DNA of 64,000 bases from Lolium rigidum (GCF_022539505.1 NC_061510.1:34311047-34375046), one strand, 5' to 3'. Shown: positions 1-10,885, numbered from the stretch's first letter. Notes: a model not told the origin generated them from the sequence alone. A program made the numbers and translations.

Positions 1-375
1 CTAGTGAACTGTGGACCCCGGTCCTATTCTTTACATAGCATACAATCTACTGCAATTGTGTTTTACTATTTCTTGCAAACAATCATCTTCCACTCGATAC
101 GTTTAATCCTTTGTTACGAGCAAGCCGGTGAGATTGACAACCTCACTCGTTTCGTTGGGGCAAAGTACTTTGGTTTTGTTGTGCAGATTCTACGTTGGCG
201 CCGGAATCCTCGTTGTTGCGCCGCATCACATTTCGCCACCATCAACCTTCAACGTGCTTCTTGGCTCCTCCTGGTTCGATTAAACCTTGGTTTCTTTCTG
301 AGGGAAAACTTGCCACTGTGCGCATCATACCTTCCTCTTGGGGTTCCCAACGGACGTGTACATCTACGCGCATCA
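1..375 (+). repeat. LTR-E fragment, 3' end of a Gypsy LTR
   Basis: The sequence runs from the window edge to the terminal ...CGCATCA at 375. It matches the copy at 27298-27678 on the same strand, and in reverse complement the pieces at 3069-3126 and 10019-10340. Shared landmarks are ACTGTGGACCCCGG, GGCGCCGGAATCC and CAACGGACRTGT. The TG/CA-type end and the three copies make this the 3' part of a long terminal repeat; the rest lies outside the window. No coding potential is claimed. Confidence 0.75.
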
Positions 376-738
376 CTCACCGTCGTCGCCTCCCTCGCCG
401 CGCGGCGCCGCTGTGCTCGTCCCCGGAATCTGCTCGCCGCCGCCGCGCGCCCGATGACTTCCTCGCCGGCGCCGCGCGCCCGACGACTTCCTCGCTGGTG
501 CCGCCCGTACGTCTTCCTCGCTGACGCCGCCGGTGCCGCTCATTCCCCGGCCGGCCGCGCGCGCGTGCATGTGTGGGGGCTCCAGTATACTGATCGCCCG
601 TATACTGAGCCACCCTCCCCTCAATCTGTTTTTTTAAATAAAATTTTAACTTAAAAAATATTATTGTTTTTTAGGATAAACTTTAACTTAAAAAAATTTA
701 ACTTAAAAAATGTTAACTTATTTTTTTTAACAAATCCC
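376..738. other. spacer: GC-rich block, then AT-rich block, no gene seen
   Basis: This is the flank just outside the LTR-E end. Bases 376-560 are repetitive CG-rich sequence whose open frames on both strands are low complexity (Arg, Ala, Pro). A short imperfect palindrome lies at 578-611 (GGCTC plus AGTATAC arms). Bases 620-735 are AT-rich with repeated AACTTAAAAAA. I see no gene. Confidence 0.6.
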
Positions 739-2811
739 CCGCGCGTGTACGGAGTGGGCGGCGAGAGGGGGCCGGCGGCGCACAACACAACTAGTTGTGC
801 ACCGCCCCCTCGTCGCCCCATCCGTAAACGCGCGGGGTTTTTTTTATTTTTTAGGAGAGTTAGAGCGAGGATCGGAGAAGGGGCACCGTCGCACCAACCC
901 CGCGCGTATACGGAGGGGCGGCGAGGGGTCGGCGCACAACACAACTAGTTGTGCGCCGCCCGTCGCCGTCCCCTCCGTAAACGCGTGGATTTTTTTTGTA
1001 TTTTAGGAGAGTTGGAGAGAGGATTGGAGAAGGGTGCGTCTCCAACGTATCTATAATTTCTGATGTTCCATGCTAGTTTTATGACAATGCCTACATGTTT
1101 TGTTCACACTTTATGATGTTTTGATGCATTTTCTGTAACTAACCTATTAACAAGATGCCGAAGTGCCAGTTCCTGTTTTCTGCTGTTTTTTGTTTCAGAA
1201 ATCCTAGTAAGGAAATATTCTCGGAATTGGACGAAATCAAGGCCCACGATCTTATATTTCCACGAAGCTTCAAGAACACCGGAGAGGGACCAGAGGAGAG
1301 GCCCAGGGCCACCACACATGGTGGCGGCGCATCCCAAGGGGGGGCGCCCCCATGGTGTGTGGGTCCCCCAGACCCCTTCCGACTCCGACTCCGACTCCGA
1401 CTCTTCGCCTATAAGATGCCTCGTGACCTAAATCTTCGACACGGAAAAGCCACGATACGAGAAAAGTTCCAGAGCCGCCGCCATCGCGAAGCCAAGATTC
1501 GGGGGACAGAAGTTCTGTTCCGGCACGCCGCCGGGACGGGGAAGTGCCCCCGGAAGGCATCTCCATCGACACCACCGCCATCTCCATCAACGCTGCTGTC
1601 TCCCATGATGAGGAGGGAGTAGTTCTCCTCCGAGGCTGAGGGCTCTACCGGTAGCTATGTGGTTAATCTCTCTCTCATGTACCCCAATACAATGATCTCA
1701 TGAATTGCTTTGCATGATTGAGATCCATATGATGAGCTTTGTATCACTATTAGTCTATGTGCTACTCATGTGATGTTATTAAGGTAGTCTATTCCTCCTT
1801 CATGGTGTAATGGTGACAGTGTGTGCATCGTGTAGTTATTGGCGTAGGTTATGATCATAATCTCTTGTAGGTTATGGAGTTAATTATTACTATGATAGTA
1901 TTGATGTGATCTATTCCCCCTTCATAGTGTAATGGTGACAGTGTGTATGCTATGTTAGTACTCGGTTTAAATTGCAAAGATCTATTATGCTCTAAGGTTA
2001 CTTAAATATGAATGCTGAATGTTGTGGCGCTTGTTAACTCCGGCTTGAGGGAGCTCTTGTAGCCCTACACAATGAATGGTGTTTGTCATCAAACAAGAGC
2101 ATATGTAGCACAAGTGAGGAGAAGTTATTTATTTATTATGTGATCAATTTTGAGAGTGTCCACTAGTGAAAGTATGATCCCTATGCCTTGTTTTCAATAC
2201 TGCAAACACCGCTTACTTACTGTTCTACTGCATGTTTACTTGCTGCCATATTTATTTCAGATTGTTATTACCACTCATATTCATCTATACCACATGTGTT
2301 TTACTATCTCTTCGCCGAACTAGTGCACCTATACATCTGACAAGTGTATTAGGTGTGTTGGGGACACAAGAGACTTCTTGTATTTTAGTTGCAGGGTTGC
2401 TTGAGAGGACTATCTTTGACCTCTACCTCCCTGAGTTCGATAAACCTTGGGTGATTCACTTAAGGGAAACTTGCTGCTGTTCTACAAACATCTGCTCTTG
2501 GAGGCCCAACACTGTCTACAAGAAAAGAAGTACCCGTAGACATCAAAGGGGCACCATCGCACCAACCCCGCGTGTATACGGAGGGGGCGGCGAGGGGGCG
2601 GCGCACAACTAGTTGTGTTGTGCGCCGCCCCCTCGCCGCCCCATCCGTAAACACGCGGATTTTTTTTTGTTTTTTAGGAGAGTTGGAGAGAGGATCGGAG
2701 AAGGGGCACCGTCGCACCAACCCCGCGCGTATACGGAGGGGGTGCCGAGGGGGCGGCCCACAACACAACTAGTTGTGCGCCGCCCCCTCGCCGCCCCCTC
2801 CGTAAACACAA
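739..2811. repeat. tandem array of four GC-rich palindromes
   Basis: Palindromes lie at 739-835, 900-988, 2568-2658 and 2723-2811. In the third, arms 2568-2608 and 2618-2658 are 41 nt each and pair with 2 mismatches around the centre AACTAGTT. A T-rich spacer ending GAGAAGGGGCACCGTCGCACC separates the units. Starts are 161 bp apart (1 to 2) and 155 bp apart (3 to 4). Copies 2 and 3 are 1668 bp apart, or 152 bp once the inserted solo LTR and its duplicated target are removed. It was therefore one four-unit array. Origin unknown; no coding. Confidence 0.8.
1035..2545 (+). mobile_element. solo LTR of an Athila-like Gypsy family
   Basis: It starts TGCGTCTCCAACGTATC and ends CCGTAGACATCA, matching end to end the LTRs of the element at 3127-10018, which is on the opposite strand. 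The usual start TGATACGTC has lost three bases. A perfect 5-bp target duplication, AAGGG, flanks it at 1030-1034 and 2546-2550. No internal domain follows, so it is the product of LTR-LTR recombination. The insertion splits the palindrome array. The family may be Sabrina-type; that name is from memory. Confidence 0.85.
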
Positions 2812-3068
2812 CCGCTCCCTCTATATTAAAACTTATATATAAAAATAGTTATATCTTTTTATTAATAAACACTCTCGTTCGCTCGCAGCCCTCGCCGCAG
2901 CAGTCGCCGGTGCCGCCGCCCTCTCCGCAGCAGATCGAGCGCCGCCGCCCTCTCCGCAGCAGAGCAGGTAATACTTGCCCTCCTCGCCGCCCTCGCCGCC
3001 ATTTGATCAGTTCCTTTACTTAATTAGTTCTTACTACATGCATGTCTTCAGGAGTGACATATGGCGGA
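2812..3068. other. spacer between palindrome array and LTR-E, no gene seen
   Basis: The first 70 bases are AT-rich. CG-rich trinucleotide-like sequence (CTCGCCGCC, CCGCAGCAG repeats) follows at 2880-3000, then unique sequence to the start of the inverted LTR-E at 3069. The bases just before 3069 do not resemble a primer-binding site, so they are flanking DNA rather than an internal domain. I see no gene. Confidence 0.5.
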
Positions 3069-3126
3069 TGATGCGCGTAGATGTACACGTCCGTTGGGAA
3101 CCCCAAGAGGAGGGTGTGATGCGCAC
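3069..3126 (-). repeat. LTR-E fragment (reverse), left piece
   Basis: It starts TGATGCGCGTAG and is the reverse complement of the last 58 bases of the copy at 1-375. It continues at 10024 after the inserted 6.9-kb element. Its last five bases, CGCAC (3122-3126), are the target duplication of that insertion. Confidence 0.8.
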
Positions 3127-4848
3127 TGATGTCTACGGGTGCTTCTATTCTTGTAGACAGTGTTGGGCCTCCAAGAGCAGAGGTTTGTAGAACAGCAGCA
3201 AGTTTCCCTTAAGTGGATTACCCAAGGTTTATCGAACTCAGGGAGGAAGAGGTCAAAGATATCCCTCTCATGCAACCCTCGCAACCACAAAGCAAGAAGT
3301 CTCTTGTGTCCCCAACACACCTAATAGGTGCACTAGTTCGGCGAAGAGATAGTGAAATACAGGTGGTATGAATAAGTATGAGCAAGTAGTACGGTGCCGG
3401 AAAATAGCTTGCTGGCGTGCGATTGATGGTAGTAATATTGCGGGAAGTAAACATGCAGTAGAACAGTAAACAAGCAGCGATAACAGTATTTAGGAACAAG
3501 GCCTAGGGATCATACTTTCACTAGTGGACACTCTCAACATTGATCACATAATAAATAAGTTCTCTTTCCTTTGTGCTACATATACTCTTGTTGGATGATG
3601 AACACCACTAATTGTGTAGGATTACACGAACCCTCAATGCCGGAGTTAACAAGCTCCACAACATTCGATATTCATGTTTAAGTAACCTTAGAGCATAATA
3701 GATCTTTGCAAAATAAACCAAGTACTAACATAGCATGCACACTGTCACCATCACACTACGAAGGAGGCATAGATCACATCAATACTATCATAATGACAAT
3801 TAACTCCACAATCTACAAGAGATCATGATCATAATCTACGACAAGAACTACACGATGCACACACTGTCACCATTACACCATGCAAGAGGAATAGACTACT
3901 TTAATAACATCACATGAGTAGCACATAGATAAATAGTGATACAAAACACATTGCAATCATAAAGGGATATAAATAAGCACTTCACTACGCCATTCATAAC
4001 AGTGAATAAGTATTCTGTGAAATATAGCCTAAGAGACCCACACGATGCACACACTCGTCACCTTTACACACGTGGGACAAGGAGTCTCCGGAGATCACAT
4101 AAGTAAAACCCACTTGACTAGCATAATGACATCTAGATTACAAGCATCATCATATGAATCTCAATCATGTAAAGCAGCTCATGAGATTATTGTATTGAAG
4201 TACATAGGAGAGAGATGAACCACATAGCTACCGGTACAGCCCCGAGCCTCAATGGAGAACTACTCCCTCCTCATGGGAGCAGCAGCGGTGATGAAGATGG
4301 CGGTGGAGATGGCAGCGGTGTCGATGGAGAAGCCTTCCGGGGGCACTTCCCCGCTCCGGCAGGGTGCCGGAACAGAGACTCCTGTCCCCCAGATCTTGGC
4401 TTCGCGATGGCGGCGGCTCTGGAAGGTTTCGCGTACCGTGGCTTCCTCCGTAAGGGTTTTTAGGTCAGGACCTTTAAATAGGCGAAAGGGGAGCCTCGGA
4501 GGGGGCCTGGGGCCACCACACCATAGGGCGGCGCGGCCCCCCCTCTGGCCGCGCCAGGGTGTGGTGTGGGGCCCCCAGGGCTTCCCTCGGCGGCTCTCGG
4601 GTGTTCTGGATGGTTCCGGGAAAAATAGGAACCCGGGCGTTGATTTTGTCCGATTCCGAGAATATTTCGTTACTAGGATTTCTGAAACCAAAAACAGCGA
4701 AAAACAGGAACTGGCACTTCGGCATCTTGTTAATAGGTTAGTTCCAGAAAATGCACGAATATGACATAAAGTGTGCATAAAACATGTAGATATCATCAAT
4801 AAAGTAGCATGGAACATAAGAAATTATCGATACGTTGGAGACGTATCA
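3127..4848 (-). repeat. 3' LTR of the 6.9-kb element
   Basis: Read on the minus strand it begins TGATACGTCTCC and ends GTAGACATCA. It is nearly collinear with the partner LTR at 8298-10018, with a few substitutions and 1-3-base indels, so the insertion is fairly recent. A TTTAAAGGTCC stretch near 4470-4490 is a possible core-promoter region, which I cannot confirm. Confidence 0.9.
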
Positions 4849-4863
4849 GCATCCCCAAGCTTA
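4849..4863 (-). other. polypurine tract of the 6.9-kb element
   Basis: The minus strand reads AAGCTTGGGGATGC directly before the 3' LTR. This is the expected place and composition for the plus-strand DNA primer. The same motif recurs inside the element at about 6720-6737 and 6771-6788. Confidence 0.7.
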
Positions 4864-7421
4864 GTTCTCGCTCGTCCCGAGCAGGTAAAACGATAACAAA
4901 GATAATTTCTGAAGTGACATGCCATCATAAACTTGATCATATTGTAAACATATGTAATGAATGCAGCGATCAAAACAATGGTAATGACATGAGTAAACAA
5001 CTGAATCATAAAGCAAAGACTTTTCATGAATAGTGCTTCAAGACAAGCATAAATAAGTCTTGCATAAGAGTTAACTCATAAAGCAATAAATCAAAGTAAA
5101 GGTGTTGAAGCAACACAAAGGAAGATTAAGTTTCAGCGGTTGCTTTCAACTTATAACATGTATATCTCATGGATATTGTCAACATAAAGTAATATAACAA
5201 GTGCAATATGCAAGTATGTAGGAATCAATGCACAGTTCACACAAGTGTTTGCTTCTTAGGTGGAGGGAGATAGGTAAACCGACTCAACAATAAAAGTAAA
5301 AGAATGGTCCTTCAAAGAGGAAAGCATCGATTGCTTGTATTTGTGCTAGAGCTTTTATTTTAAAAACATGAAACAATTTTGTCAACGGTAGTAATAAAGC
5401 ATATGAGTTATGTAAATTATGTCTTACAAGTTGCAAGCCTCATGCATAGTATACTAATAGTGCCCGCACCTCGTCCTACTTAGCTTGGACTACCGGATCT
5501 TTGCATGCCATGTTTCAACCAAGTGTCACAAAGGGGTACCTCCATGCCGCTCGTACAAAGGTCTAAGGAGAATGCTCGCATTTTGGATTTCTCGCTTTTG
5601 ATTATTCTCAACTTAGACATCCATACCGGGACAACATGGACAACAGATAATGGACTCCTCTTAAATGCATAAGCATGTAGCAACAATTATTATTCTCATA
5701 TGAGATTGAGGATATATGTCCAAAACTGAAACATCAACCATGATTCATGGCTTTAGTTAGCGGTCCAATGTTCTTCTCTAACAATTTTGCATGCTCCAAC
5801 CACTAAGGTGATAGATCCTTCAGACAAGACGGACATGCATAGCAACTCACATGATATTCAACAATAGTTGATGGCGTTCCCAGAAGCATGGTTATCGCAC
5901 AACAAGCAACTTAATAAAAGATAAAGTGCATAAGTACATATTCAATACTACGATAGTTTTTAAGGCTATTTTGTCCCATGAGCTATATATTGCAAAGGTG
6001 AATGATGAAATTTTAAAGGTAGCACTCAAGAAATTTACTTTGGAATGGCGGAGAAATACCATGTAGTAGGTAGGTATGGTGGACACAAATGGCATAGTGG
6101 TTGGCTCAAGGATTTTGGATGCATGAGAAGTATTCCCTCTCGATACAAGGTTTAGGCTAGCAAGGTTATTTGAAGCGAACTCAAGGATGAACCGGTGCAG
6201 CAAAACTCACATAAAAGACATATTGTAAACATTATAAGACTCTACACCGTCTTCCTTGTTGTTCAAAACTCAATACTAGAAATTATCTAGACCTTAGAGA
6301 GACCAATTATGCAAACCAAATTTTAGCATGCTCTATGTATTTCTTCACTAATAGGTGCAAAGTATATGATGCAAGAGCTTAAACATGAGCACAACAATTG
6401 CCAAGTATCACATTATCCAAGATATTTTACCAATTACTACATGTAGCATTTTCCAATTCCAACCATATAACAATTTAACGAAGAGGAAACTTCGCCATGA
6501 ATACTATGAGCTAAGAACACATGTGTTCATACGAACCAGCGGAGCGTGTCTCTCTCCCACACAAGAATGAACTTATTCAGAGAATGAAAATAACAAAACA
6601 AAAATAAAAGCACACACAGACGCTCCAAGTAAAGTACATAAGATGTGACCGAATGAAAATATAGTTTCAAGAGAAGGAACCTGATACTTTGTCGATGAAG
6701 AAGGGGATGCCTTGGGCATCCCCAAGCTTAGACGCTTGAGTCTTCTTAGAATATGCAGGGGTGAACCACGGGGGCATCCCCAAGCTTAGAGCTTTCACTC
6801 CTCTTGATCATAGTATAGCATACTCCTCTCTTGACCCTTGAAAACTTCATTCACACCAAACTTCATGCAAACTCATTAGAGGGTTAGTGCATAATCAAAA
6901 ATTCACATGTTCAGAGGTGACACAATCATTCTTAACACTTCTGGACATTGCACAAAACTTCTAAAAGTTAATGGAACAAAGAAACTCATTCAACTTAACA
7001 AAAGCGGCAATGCGAAATAAAAGGCAGAATCTGTCAAAAACAGAACAGTCCGTAAAGACGAATTTTAAAATGGCACCAGACTTGCTCAAACGGAAAAACT
7101 CAAAACTAATGAAAGTTGAGTACATATCTGAGGAACACGCACGTAAATTGGCATATTTTTCTGAGTTACCTACAGAGAAAACAGCCCAGATTCGTGACAG
7201 ATAGAAATCTGTTTCTGCGCAGAAATCCAAATCTAGTATCAACCTTCGATTAGAGGCTTCACTTGGCACAACAAATCACAAAACTAAGATAAGGAGAGGT
7301 TGCTACAGTAGTAAACAACTTCCAAGACACAAATATAAAACAAAGTACTGTAGCAAAATAACACATGGGTTATCTCCTAAGAAGTTCTTTCTTTATAGCC
7401 ATTAAGATGGGCTCAGCAATT
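4864..7421 (-). other. internal domain of the 6.9-kb element, no recognisable gene
   Basis: This is 2.6 kb of AT-rich sequence with only short unrelated frames. It holds two extra copies of the GCATCCCCAAGCTTAG polypurine-like motif. I recognise no retroviral domain in any frame. The position corresponds to where pol would lie in an autonomous relative. Confidence 0.6.
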
Positions 7422-8132
7422 TTAATGATGCACTCGCAAGAAATAGTATTTGAAGCAAAAGAGAGCATCAAGAAGAAAATTCAAAACACATTTAAGCCTA
7501 ACATGCTTCCTATGCATAGGAATCTTGTAAATAAACAAGTTCATGAAGAGCAAAGTAACAAGCATAGGAAGATAAAACAAGTGTAGCTTCAAAAATTTCA
7601 GCACATAGAGAGGCATTTTAGTAACATGAAAATTTCTACAACCATATTTTCCTCTCTCATAATAACTTTCAGTAGCATCATGAGCAAACTCAACAATATA
7701 ACTATCACATAAAGCATTCTTATCATGAGTCTCATGCATAAAATAATTACTACTCCCAACATAAGCATAGTCATTCTTATTAATTGTAGTGGGAGCAAAT
7801 TCAACAAAGTAGCTATCAAATATAGGAGGTATATTGTAATCATAATCAAATTTATCCTCCATAACAGGTGGTAACAAAAGACTACTATCATTATAATCAT
7901 CATAAATAGGAGGCAAAGTATCATCAAAGTAAATTTTTTCCTCAATGCTTGGGGGACTAAAAATATCATGCTCATCAAAGCCAACTTCCCCAAGCTTAGA
8001 ATTTTCCATAGCATTAGCAACAATAGTGTTCAAAGCATTCATATTAATATGTTCCATGGGTTTTTTAATTTTCGCATCAAACCATCCATGTCTTAAATCA
8101 GGAAATAGAATAAAAAGGTCATTGTTGTCCAT
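7422..8132 (-). CDS. unknown 236-residue protein of a non-autonomous LTR element
   Basis: The frame starts at an ATG (8132), 166 bases after the 5' LTR, and is intact for 236 residues; it occupies the place of gag. The N-terminal 130 residues are acidic and rich in Asp, Tyr and Pro with imperfect repeats (SPPSIEEKIYFDDTLPPIYD, then a similar PPIFDSYFVEFAP). Near residues 180-230 are two hydrophobic stretches (LFYLPMLVTLLF; CVLNFLLDALFCF) that may span a membrane. There is no zinc knuckle and no protease or polymerase motif. I recall similar hypothetical proteins in Triticeae elements, so it is probably conserved, but its role is unknown. Confidence 0.6.
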   Translation of the reverse strand: MDNNDLFILFPDLRHGWFDAKIKKPMEHINMNALNTIVANAMENSKLGEVGFDEHDIFSPPSIEEKIYFDDTLPPIYDDYNDSSLLLPPVMEDKFDYDYNIPPIFDSYFVEFAPTTINKNDYAYVGSSNYFMHETHDKNALCDSYIVEFAHDATESYYERGKYGCRNFHVTKMPLYVLKFLKLHLFYLPMLVTLLFMNLFIYKIPMHRKHVRLKCVLNFLLDALFCFKYYFLRVHH

Positions 8133-8261
8133 TATGCATAACTAGTGTAAACAAGAAACCAAATGTCGCAATTGCGTAGTCTAAAGGAAATAGCTTCGAG
8201 CACACACACAATGGCGCCGAAAAGTACCGTTACACTGGAACCGAAGTATGAGTGCCTTTTA

Positions 8262-8297
8262 CCTTTCCTCCCCAGCAACGGCGCCGTGAAAAGTGCT
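8262..8297 (-). other. primer-binding region of the 6.9-kb element
   Basis: Just inside the 5' LTR the minus strand reads CACGGCGCCGTTGCTGGGGA. This matches the GGCGCCGTTGC motif typical of primer-binding regions in this Gypsy group. The tRNA used is not determined here. Confidence 0.6.
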
Positions 8298-10018
8298 TGA
8301 TGTCTACGGGTGCTTCTATTCTTGTAGACAGTGTTGGGCCTCCAAGAGCAGAGGTTTGTAGAACAGCAGCAAGTTTCCCTTAAGTGGATTACCCAAGGTT
8401 TATCGAACTCAGGGAGGAAGAGGTCATATCCCTCTCATGCAACCCTGCAACCACAAAGCAAGAAGTCTCTTGTGTCCCCAACACACCTAATAGGTGCACT
8501 AGTTCGGCGAAGAGATAGTGAAATACAGGTGGTATGAATAAGTATAAGCAGTAGTACGGCGCCGTGAAAATAGCTTGTCTGAGCGTGCGATTGATGGTAG
8601 TAATATTGCGGGAAGTAAACATGCAGATAGGAACGAAGTAAACAAGCAAGTGATAACAGTATTTAGGAACAAGGCCTAGGGATCATACTTTCACTAGTGG
8701 ACACTCTCAACATTGATCACATAATAAATAAGTTCTCTTTCCTTTGTGCTACATATACTCTTGTTGGATGATGAACACCACTAATTTTGTAGGATTACAC
8801 GAACCCTCAATGCCGGAGTTAACAAGCTCCACAACATTCGATATTCATGTTTAAGTAACCTTAGAGCATAATAGATCTTTGCAAAATAAACCAAGTACTA
8901 ACATAGCATGCACACTGTCACCATCACACTACGAAGGAGGCATAGATCACATCAATACTATCATAATGACAATTAACTCCACAATCTACAAGAGATCATG
9001 ATCATAATCTACGACAAGAACTACACGATGCACACACTCGTCACCATTACACCATGCAGGAGGAATAGACTACTTTAATAACATCACATGAGTAGCACAT
9101 AGATAAATAGTGATACAAAACACATTGCAATCATAAAGGGATATAAATAAGCACTTCACTACGCCATTCATAACAGTGAATAAGTATTCCGTGAAATATA
9201 GCCTAAGAGACCCACACGGTGCACACACTGTCACCTTTACACACGTGGGACAAGGAGTCTCCGGAGATCACATAAGTAAAACCCACTTGACTAGCATAAT
9301 GACATCTAGATTACAAGCATCATCATATGAATCTCAATCATGTAAAGCAACTCATGAGATTATTGTATTGAAGTACATAGGAGAGAGATGAACCACATAG
9401 CTACCGGTACAGCCCCGAGCCTCAATGGAGAACTACTCCCTCCTCATGGGAGCAGCAGCGGTGATGAAGATGGCGGTGGAGATGGCAGCGGTGTCGATGG
9501 AGAAGCCTTCCGGGGCACTTCCCCGCTCCGGCAGGGTGCCGGAACGAGAGACTCCTGTCCCCCGGATCTTGGCTTCGCGATGGCGGCGGCTCGCGGAAGG
9601 TTTCGCGTACCGTGGCTTCCTCCGTAAGGGTTTTTAGGTCGGGACCTTTAAATAGGCGAAAGGGGAGCCTCGGAGGGGCTCGGGGCCACCACACCATAGG
9701 GCGGCGCGGCCCCCTCTGGCCGCGCCGGGGTGTGGTGTGGGGCCCCCGGGGCTTCCCTCGGCGGCTCTCGGGTGTTCCGGATGGTTCCGGGAAAAATAGG
9801 AACCCGGGCGTTGATTTCGTCCGATTCCCGGAATATTTCGTTACTAGGATTTCGAAACCAAAAACAGCAGAAAACAGGAACTGGCACTTCGGCATCTTGT
9901 TAATAGGTTAGTTCCAGAAAATGCACGAATATGACATAAAGTGTGCATAAAACATGTAGATATCATCAATAAAGTAGCATGGAACATAAGAAATTATCGA
10001 TACGTTGGAGAGGTATCA
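8298..10018 (-). repeat. 5' LTR of the 6.9-kb element
   Basis: It begins (minus strand) TGATACCTCTCC at 10018 and ends GTAGACATCA at 8298. It aligns with 3127-4848 along its full length, with scattered small differences including a mutated base in the terminal CGTCTCC. Confidence 0.9.
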
Positions 10019-10340
10019 CGCACAGCAGCAAGTTTTCCCTCAGTAAGAAACCAAGGTTATCGAACCAGTAGGAGCCAAGAAGCACGTGAAGGTTGTTGGT
10101 GGAGGAATGTAGTGCGGCGCAACACCAGTGAAACCGGCGCCAACGTGGAACCTGCACAACACAATCAAAGTACTTTGCCCCAACGTAACAGTGAGGTTGT
10201 CAATCTCACCGGCTTGCTGAAAACAAAGGATTAAACGTATCGAGTGGAAGATGGTGTTTGTTTGCAAAGATCGGTAAAAACAGTAGAATGTATTCAGATG
10301 TAAAAGAATGGACCGGGGTCCACAGTTCACTAGAGGTGTC
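10019..10340 (-). repeat. LTR-E fragment (reverse), right piece
   Basis: This is the reverse complement of about bases 1-320 of the window, from CGCACAGCAGCAAG to CACAGTTCACTAGAGGTGTC. With 3069-3126 it is one LTR-E interrupted by the 6.9-kb element. Element A begins at 10341. GTGTC (10336-10340) would be A's left target duplication, but A's right end is missing, so this is untested. Confidence 0.75.
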
Positions 10341-10563
10341 TGTTATCACCAGATTTTGGCCAAATCAGGAGATGGGCCGTAATTGAGATGGGCTTGAAGA
10401 TATACACGTGGAGCGTCTCCAAAACGGCCTTGCACGGAGAGTTTGGGCTAGATTGCCCGTGTATCTGTAAATTATAGTAGATTGCATCTTAGTTTAGAAT
10501 TAAAAGATAGAGTTTAATCCGTGCACGGTTAGGTGCACGCCCGAATTAGAAAGTCCCTTGGAC

Positions 10564-10571
10564 TATAAATA
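10564..10571 (+). promoter_or_regulatory. LTR TATA box of element A
   Basis: TATAAATA lies within ACTATAAATATGT, about 220 bases into the LTR. It is conserved at the same place in the 3' LTR of A (near 18666) and in both LTRs of B (near 28440 and 37678). Transcription would start about 30 bases downstream, giving a leader of roughly 900 bases in the LTR. Confidence 0.65.
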
Positions 10572-10676
10572 TGTATCTAGGGTTATTGAGAAAGGAGGAC
10601 AATCACGTTCACAACAAACACAAACTAGGTGCATCGCCACCCCTTGTTTCGAGGGTTTCTTCCGGGTAAGCATCAT

Positions 10677-10709
10677 GCTGCCTAGATCGCATCTTGCGAT
10701 CTAGGCAGC
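10677..10709 (+). other. 15-bp perfect hairpin in LTR leader
   Basis: The arms GCTGCCTAGATCGCA and TGCGATCTAGGCAGC pair perfectly around TCT. The hairpin is conserved without change in all four LTR copies of elements A and B. It lies downstream of the TATA box, so it would be in the RNA leader. Confidence 0.85.
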
Positions 10710-10851
10710 GTACGTTTATTCGTTTATCTTGTGTTGCTCGTGCTGAAGCGTTGTTGATGGTGAGTAACACTACTTATCGTAGATGTTTTGGGGCTTGCAT
10801 TGGTGCTTTTCTTACACATATTTTCTTAGCTATGCCGTCCCTCAATATCTA

Positions 10852-10885
10852 GCTGCCCTTATACCTATCTAGGTGTAAGGGCAGC
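10852..10885 (+). other. 16-bp hairpin in LTR leader
   Basis: Arms 10852-10867 (GCTGCCCTTATACCTA) and 10870-10885 (TAGGTGTAAGGGCAGC) pair with one T-G mismatch and a 2-nt loop. Full copies exist in both LTRs of B. In the 3' LTR of A the sequence stops at the loop (18969). Confidence 0.85.

Larger units (their letters stand above)
3127..10018 (-). mobile_element. complete non-autonomous Athila-like LTR retrotransposon
   Basis: Two LTRs in the same orientation (3127-4848, 1722 bp; 8298-10018, 1721 bp) enclose a 3.45-kb internal domain read on the minus strand. A perfect 5-bp target duplication, CGCAC, lies at 3122-3126 and 10019-10023. A GGCGCCGTTGC primer-binding region adjoins the 5' LTR (plus-strand end near 8297), and a polypurine tract adjoins the 3' LTR at 4849. 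No gag, protease, RT, RNase H or integrase is recognisable; the only long frame is the 236-residue ORF at 7422-8132. It must be mobilised in trans. It inserted into the inverted LTR-E. Assignment to the Athila/Sabrina group is inference. Confidence 0.9.

Noticed and set aside
376..624. Arg/Ala-rich frames on both strands
   Set aside because: They arise from CG-rich trinucleotide-like sequence; no domain, promoter or conservation evidence.
7598..8023. 141-residue Leu/Met-rich minus-strand frame
   Set aside because: It is the shifted-frame shadow of the 236-residue ORF at 7422-8132.
10677..10709. microRNA precursor or terminator in the LTR
   Set aside because: The stem is only 15 bp with a 3-nt loop, too short for a plant miRNA precursor, and it lies at the same leader position in every copy.
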